From JBBQYA01 sp038209155 (lineage in GTDB: Bacteria; Bacteroidota; Bacteroidia; Sphingobacteriales; Sphingobacteriaceae), in NCBI GenBank assembly GCA_038209155.1, contig JBBQYA010000064.1, positions 1 through 17,882 of the forward strand: a stretch of 17,882 bases of DNA, given 5' to 3'. The translations under genes were made by a program, and so were the position numbers. The notes beneath the pieces are model-generated. The model was given only the letters and a program-made list of their open reading frames with translations, was not told the DNA's origin and made no database searches. Positions 14,078-17,882 of the stretch are shown piece by piece; positions within the stretch are counted from its first letter, which is position 1; the number at the start of each line of letters is the position of its first letter.

Positions 14078-14848
14078 TTACTGTGTAATAAATTCTTTTT
14101 GACCAATAATATTTACCCAATTGTCTGCACTTACACCCATTAAAGTAAAATTGTAATTGGTAGTATTTGCCAACGATGGAATTGGATTTACATCGCGTAT
14201 ATTAAGAACCACATTACCTAAATTATAAAAATCCCATTGCTTATCGTAAGTGTAAGTTCCTGAAATTAAATTATCGTTTTTATCAGAAACAACTTTAAAA
14301 TAAATAGCATTGTTAATGGTTGTGCTATCATTCCAAGAAAATTTAGGCTGCACCCCGTTATTTTGTACTTTAATTACCTGCGAGGCAAACAAAGTTGCTT
14401 GTGAATAATGCTTTATTTTTATTGGATTGCAGATGTGTAATTTCCCAAGAGTTTTGTAGGTAATAATACACCAAGTATCTTTAGGAACATTGCACTTAAA
14501 TCTGCCTAAGTATCCATTAAATACTGGAGCTTGTGCCATGGATTTAAAAATATAATTTTTGTAATTATTTTGATCACTTTCTGCATTTTCTATTTCAAAA
14601 TATTTTATTTCAAATGCCCCGCTCACCGGATAGTAAAATACCGAAATTGGCAATGTTCCTTGTTCTGGGTCAGCTAAATCAGTACTTGCGGCACAAGCAA
14701 TTAATTGATTGGTTAAAGCATATTGCTTACCCTCTGATTTTATATAATCAGAAAGGATTGAAGTATTATAATTAACAATTTCATTTTCTTTTTTACATGA
14801 AAATAAAAGAAAAATGAATGAAATAAAAACACAGATTTTTTGCTTCAT
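14078..14848 (-). CDS. Hypothetical lipoprotein
   Basis: This 256-residue protein has a lipoprotein signal: MKQKICVFISFIFLLFSCKK, with lipobox Cys18 followed by Lys-Lys-Glu. It should be exported and lipid-anchored. I do not recognise a domain in the rest. The sequence is Asn/Tyr-rich with alternating hydrophobic stretches, which suggests a beta-rich fold, and it has several cysteines beyond the lipobox (at least four). It starts one base after the stop of the DUF547-barrel gene, so the two are translationally close and probably form one unit. I infer that they act together at the outer membrane. No terminator is evident downstream. Real gene: very likely; function: unknown. Confidence 0.82.
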   Translation of the reverse strand: MKQKICVFISFIFLLFSCKKENEIVNYNTSILSDYIKSEGKQYALTNQLIACAASTDLADPEQGTLPISVFYYPVSGAFEIKYFEIENAESDQNNYKNYIFKSMAQAPVFNGYLGRFKCNVPKDTWCIITYKTLGKLHICNPIKIKHYSQATLFASQVIKVQNNGVQPKFSWNDSTTINNAIYFKVVSDKNDNLISGTYTYDKQWDFYNLGNVVLNIRDVNPIPSLANTTNYNFTLMGVSADNWVNIIGQKEFITQ

Positions 14849-14849
14849 A

Positions 14850-16430
14850 TTATAAATGAATGAGTCTTAATCCAAAATTAAATGTTTCTCCTGCTCCAGA
14901 GTTACGCCCCAACGAAAATCGAGTATAAGATGTTTCAGCCTCAAGTTTTCCATCAATAATCTGAACTTTCATACCTAAACCTTCTTGCCTAAACCATGAG
15001 TTAATACCTGTGCCTCCATAGTTTGGCCAAAATTCTTGTTGTGTGTAAAACGTAAGCCTTTTGGAAGGAAAATAACTTAAGAAAATACTCGAGGGACTTG
15101 CCACAGTGGCTCTAGATGTTTCTGCCGATGGTTTTTCTTTTGCAATGTAAATCCAAGGTGCCACCTGAAAAAATAGTTGAAATTTGCTTGAAATGGAATA
15201 GTCGTAAAATATTTGAGTGATTGAAAGATAGCTATCTCTAGCTAAAAAAGGTCTGCCATTCATTCTACCTTCCATATCTTTTGCTACAGGAATTAAAAAA
15301 GTTGTTTGAAAGCTTAAATGACTTAATTTTTTGAATGGAATAATCTTAATTTTTGGTCCAACATAACCAATCTCTGTTCTAGTATTGGGCGAATTTCCAA
15401 ATTTGAACAAATTAACCGGAGATTCTTTTGAAGAATCATTTATTCTGACAGAATTTATCCAAACGTCTGCACCGATATTAATTTTTGAATTTACACCGAT
15501 CAGAATTTGGTTGATAGAAGTAAAAAAATTACTTCTGCTTCCGAAATCTACTCTATTACCATCACCATCAAATCCTTTTGTTTGAGTGTAGAGATTATTA
15601 AAAAATTTATATTCCCATTGTCCTTTTCTGTATAAAACCGATGGTGTGTAGGTCTGTGTATTATCGGTGTTTTTAATAATTTCTTTATTAAATATTATAT
15701 CCTCAGTTTTCTCTGTTTCAGAAAAATATTCGTTTATCCTCCAATCGTATGGATAATATTCAATGGAATAATTGGTTGGTATTTTTGTATCTCGATACTG
15801 ATTTATAAACTCAATTACTTTCTGATTTTGTTTAAAATCACTTTCATACCATTTAAATATTTCTGAAAGTAAAACTTTATTACCCTCTAATTTCAAAAAG
15901 TCATTGTTATTTAATGCTAATTTGGTTTGAGTAGTAAGCTGTTTTTCTAAATCTTCGGGAGAGTAAACATCATTTATTATTGGTGGGCATCCCAAAGCAC
16001 CGCAAACAAGTACAAAATGGAATCGAGGATCATTATAAACTTTTCTCAATTCATTATTTTCTATTTCATTTAAACTATACCTTTTTCCTAAAACATTAAC
16101 TAATTTATTATCATAAAACCCGTTAATGTCTTGTGGAGATTTTATAGGATATGCATCTGCTAGTTGTTTTATGGTAAATATATTATATGCATTTATTAGA
16201 AAAGCCTTTTTGTCTTGATCGTCAGTAGGTGTATAAACTCCTAAAAGTTTTATTATTGGATCCAGATCGGTTATATTATATTTTAATAGTTGGTAGTCTA
16301 CTAAGCCTAAATTGACATAAGTTTTATAAAAATTATCAATTGTTTGATAAATGGATTTATCACTATTTTGTGCTTTTAAGTCAATATTTAAAATTAGTTG
16401 TATTAAAAGTAGGCAATAGATTTTGCGCAT
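14850..16430 (-). CDS. Secreted DUF547 protein with C-terminal beta-barrel-like domain
   Basis: I set the start at ATG 16430, giving 526 residues, because it opens a signal peptide (MRKIYCLLLIQLILNIDLKA); the longer frame adds 19 residues without signal-peptide character. Residues about 25-235 are a DUF547 domain: KAFLINAYNIFTIKQLADAY (75-94), LVCGALGCPPIINDVYSPED (141-160, with Cys143 and Cys148), SEIFKWYESDF (189-199) and YPYDWRIN (226-233). DUF547 is a domain of unsettled function with conserved residues suggesting an enzyme-like site. Residues about 262-526 are made of alternating hydrophobic/polar strands rich in Tyr, Phe and Gly and end in the aromatic-hydrophobic stretch FNFGLRLIHL, as in outer-membrane barrels. 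The fusion is unusual. The lipoprotein gene follows after one base. Confidence 0.8.
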   Translation of the reverse strand: MRKIYCLLLIQLILNIDLKAQNSDKSIYQTIDNFYKTYVNLGLVDYQLLKYNITDLDPIIKLLGVYTPTDDQDKKAFLINAYNIFTIKQLADAYPIKSPQDINGFYDNKLVNVLGKRYSLNEIENNELRKVYNDPRFHFVLVCGALGCPPIINDVYSPEDLEKQLTTQTKLALNNNDFLKLEGNKVLLSEIFKWYESDFKQNQKVIEFINQYRDTKIPTNYSIEYYPYDWRINEYFSETEKTEDIIFNKEIIKNTDNTQTYTPSVLYRKGQWEYKFFNNLYTQTKGFDGDGNRVDFGSRSNFFTSINQILIGVNSKINIGADVWINSVRINDSSKESPVNLFKFGNSPNTRTEIGYVGPKIKIIPFKKLSHLSFQTTFLIPVAKDMEGRMNGRPFLARDSYLSITQIFYDYSISSKFQLFFQVAPWIYIAKEKPSAETSRATVASPSSIFLSYFPSKRLTFYTQQEFWPNYGGTGINSWFRQEGLGMKVQIIDGKLEAETSYTRFSLGRNSGAGETFNFGLRLIHL

Positions 16431-16564
16431 AATATTTTTGAGTTTAAAACAAAGTAAAATAACTTTTTTGGAATTAAATGTCGGCATTATGACATTTGTA
16501 ATAAATATTGATTAGTATGATTGCATATCGAAAAATTTATACTTTTTGTTTTAGTTTAGTTTGT

Positions 16565-16618
16565 AAGGGCTCGTTTACTCTTGTTCAGAAGGGGTCGAGA
16601 TAAAGACGAGCCCTTTTT
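16565..16618 (+). terminator. Terminator-like hairpin with no plus-strand gene
   Basis: AAGGGCTCGT (16565-16574) pairs perfectly with ACGAGCCCTT (16606-16615). The stem extends with TTACTC against GAGATAA (one bulge) around a 16-base loop. TTTTT (16614-16618) follows on the plus strand. The GC-rich stem stands out in this AT-rich gap. It could end a small RNA starting near 16510-16560 or be an interspersed repeat. Confidence 0.55.
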
Positions 16619-16622
16619 ATTT

Positions 16623-16640
16623 AAAAGCAAATTTGCTTTT
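16623..16640. repeat. Perfect 18-base palindrome
   Basis: AAAAGCAAA joins TTTGCTTTT with no spacer. It lies five bases after the T-run of the terminator-like hairpin. It could be a binding site for a dimeric protein or part of a transcription end. Confidence 0.4.
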
Positions 16641-16926
16641 TTATATAATTTAAAACCATCTTATTTTTTAAATTTTAAATTTAAAAATAAAGTTGGGTCA
16701 GTACTTTTATCATAGTTTACGAAGTATAGTTCGGATGAGTTTGCTGATTTATTTAACTTAACTAAGAGTTATTTATTTTCTCGGTTCGATTGTAGTTAAA
16801 GTTTTGTAAAATAAATATGTTATTAAAATATCGCAAAACTTAATATCGAAATATTAAATTCAGTTATTTATAAAACTATATTTGGAATATTGACTTTACC
16901 AATTAAACTTTTTGGAATAAACCGAA

Positions 16927-16978
16927 TTCTGAATAAGAAATATTAGGACAAGTATTTCTTCTATTTTAATATTCAGAA
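16927..16978 (-). terminator. Nested hairpin at the serine hydrolase stop
   Basis: An outer stem TTCTGAAT/ATTCAGAA (16971-16978 with 16927-16934) and an inner stem AAGAAATA/TATTTCTT (16953-16960 with 16935-16942) are each 8 perfect pairs, around a 10-base loop. The 5' outer arm includes the last codons of the hydrolase gene. There is no long T-tract, so it is either a weak terminator or an mRNA 3' stabiliser. Confidence 0.5.
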
Positions 16979-17882
16979 GCTAAGGAAGTAAAAATTGTTG
17001 ACCAGTTTGCCTTGCCTTCATTTTTGCCAAGTCTTACAATAATTAAATCTTTCAAAGGATTCACATAAACAAATTGCCCAAGAATTCCTTCGGCCATAAA
17101 ATCCTCGTTGGGTGTTGGCAACCACCATTGATATTGATAGTAACCTGCACTACCATTTGTTTTGTCAAGTTTTGTAGATTCTGTAACCCATTTTTCTGAA
17201 ACGATCTGCTTACCATTCCAATTCCCTTTATTTTTATAAAGCCGACCAATTTTGGCAAAATCTCTTGCTCTGGCGTTTAAACAACAAAAAGTTTTTTCTA
17301 GTCCATTCTTTTTTCTATCAATGCTCCAAGATGCATCATATTCCATACTCAAAGGTGTCCATAGTTTTTCTTGTAGGTATTGAGTAACCGTTCTATTTTT
17401 TAACGAACGTTCTAAAACTAATCCTAATAGCTGGGAGTTTCCACTAACATATTCAAACTTTTTACCTGGTTCGAATTTTAACTTCATTTTTTCAATTTGT
17501 TTTCTAAGATTAAGTCCATAGTAAAATGAAGCTGCATCTCCAAAAGGATTTATATAGCTTTCATTGAACTTAATTCCAGAGGTCATTTGCAAAAGATGTT
17601 TTATGGTTACTTTATCAAAACCATTTTTTTTCAATTCAGGGATGTAATTGGTGATTGGCTCGTCAACAGATTTTATTAGATTTTCGTCAATTGCACAACC
17701 AATTAAAATGGATGTTATTGATTTTGCCATTGAAAAAGATAGCACAATACTTTCTTTTTCATAACCTTTAAAATACTTTTCATACTGAATAGTATCATTT
17801 TTAATAATTAAAAAAGCAACTGTATTGTTATTCTCAAGATATTTATCAAAGAGAATATTATTCATTTTTTTTGGGAATTTTC
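16966..17882 (-). CDS. Serine hydrolase, beta-lactamase / class C type (probably 5'-partial)
   Basis: This is a penicillin-binding-protein-like serine hydrolase. The first ATG is at 17865 (299 residues from there), but the frame stays open to the window edge (upstream codons read KFPKK), and homologues usually have another N-terminal stretch with a signal or membrane anchor, so the gene probably starts outside the window. Counting from ATG 17865, the catalytic SxxK motif is Ser45-Met-Ala-Lys48 (SFSMAKSITSIL), the second motif is Tyr139-Val-Ser141 (EYVSGN), and the third region, in place of KTG, is GILGQFVYVNP near residue 260. HLLQMTSGIKFNE (90-102) is typical of the EstB/DD-peptidase-like group. 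Such proteins are esterases or peptidases more often than antibiotic-degrading enzymes, and nothing here argues for resistance. Its stop overlaps a nested hairpin. Confidence 0.87.
   Translation of the reverse strand, partial: KFPKKMNNILFDKYLENNNTVAFLIIKNDTIQYEKYFKGYEKESIVLSFSMAKSITSILIGCAIDENLIKSVDEPITNYIPELKKNGFDKVTIKHLLQMTSGIKFNESYINPFGDAASFYYGLNLRKQIEKMKLKFEPGKKFEYVSGNSQLLGLVLERSLKNRTVTQYLQEKLWTPLSMEYDASWSIDRKKNGLEKTFCCLNARARDFAKIGRLYKNKGNWNGKQIVSEKWVTESTKLDKTNGSAGYYQYQWWLPTPNEDFMAEGILGQFVYVNPLKDLIIVRLGKNEGKANWSTIFTSLASEY

Larger units (their letters stand above)
16431..16965. other. Intergenic region rich in palindromes
   Basis: This gap of 535 bases separates the serine hydrolase from the DUF547 gene. 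It holds the nested hairpin at the hydrolase 3' end (16927-16978), a near-palindromic AT run (about 16661-16690), the perfect palindrome AAAAGCAAATTTGCTTTT (16623-16640) and the GC-rich hairpin at 16565-16615. No protein-coding gene is convincing; a 28-codon plus-strand ORF from 16517 runs through the hairpin and is probably chance. Confidence 0.5.

Noticed and set aside
16431..16487. N-terminal extension of the DUF547 protein to ATG 16487
   Set aside because: The extra 19 residues are not signal-like and would bury the clear signal peptide that starts at ATG 16430.
16517..16603. 28-codon plus-strand ORF across the hairpin
   Set aside because: It is short, has no supporting start signal, and runs through a stem-loop that better explains the sequence.
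17061..17258. 65-codon minus-strand ORF inside the serine hydrolase
   Set aside because: It overlaps the hydrolase frame, which carries clear family sequence; it is an out-of-frame shadow.
16966..17865. Antibiotic-resistance beta-lactamase
   Set aside because: SxxK and YxS are present but the third motif is not KTG, and the sequence fits the esterase/peptidase-like group common in Bacteroidota.
1..17882. CRISPR array, insertion sequence, tRNA or rRNA, prophage or defence system
   Set aside because: I saw no regularly spaced repeats, transposase or integrase sequence, tRNA cloverleaf, rRNA, or known defence domain in the window.

Overview
The window looks like chromosomal DNA of a Bacteroidota species, most likely Flavobacteriales. 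It is very AT-rich. Starts lack clear Shine-Dalgarno sequences and sit in A-rich leaders. Several intergenic regions carry the phylum's -7 promoter motif TAnnTTTG, in one case with a TTTG element 21 bases upstream. The gene set (SAM-I-controlled metY-metX-hom, PRC-barrel, DUF547, PD40 lipoprotein) fits that phylum. Every gene I can support lies on the minus strand, so transcription runs from high to low coordinates.

Layout in transcription order. (1) 17882-16966: a serine beta-lactamase-like hydrolase, probably cut at its 5' end by the window edge. (2) 16965-16431: intergenic DNA with several strong palindromes, including a terminator-like hairpin facing the plus strand with no plus-strand gene. 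(3) 16430-14078: a two-gene unit, a secreted DUF547 protein with a probable outer-membrane beta-barrel C-terminus, then a lipoprotein. (4) 13787-11082: a PerR-type regulator and katG, six bases apart, with a promoter and candidate PerR box upstream and a terminator hairpin overlapping the katG stop. (5) 10899-10496: a broken, shortened terC. (6) 10233-9646: a secreted peroxiredoxin-like protein with an inverted repeat at its promoter. (7) 9471-8800: a nitroreductase-fold protein that keeps the substrate-lid residues of iodotyrosine deiodinase. (8) 8334-6416: an AhpD-like protein, a terminator, a DUF1348 (NTF2-like) protein and an AraC regulator. (9) 6214-1772: the methionine operon: promoter, SAM-I riboswitch, a 31-codon leader ORF ending in MNCCNC, a 75-codon ORF of unknown function, metY, an internal terminator, metX and hom. 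(10) 1591-850: decayed remnants of a PD40 lipoprotein and of a Cys-rich protein. (11) 460-14: a PRC-barrel protein.

How the genes work together. Hom makes homoserine, MetX acetylates it, and MetY exchanges acetate for sulfide to give homocysteine, the direct precursor of methionine. The SAM riboswitch reports the end product. The Cys-rich leader peptide may report sulfur supply, and the strong terminator between metY and metX could set the ratio of metY to metX-hom. PerR-KatG, and possibly the peroxiredoxin, form a peroxide-defence block; the AhpD-like protein may belong to redox metabolism too.

The most interesting candidate for something undescribed is the metY leader. A SAM-I riboswitch is followed at once by a leader ORF whose last codons are Met-Asn-Cys-Cys-Asn-Cys-stop, and those codons lie inside two mutually exclusive hairpins.
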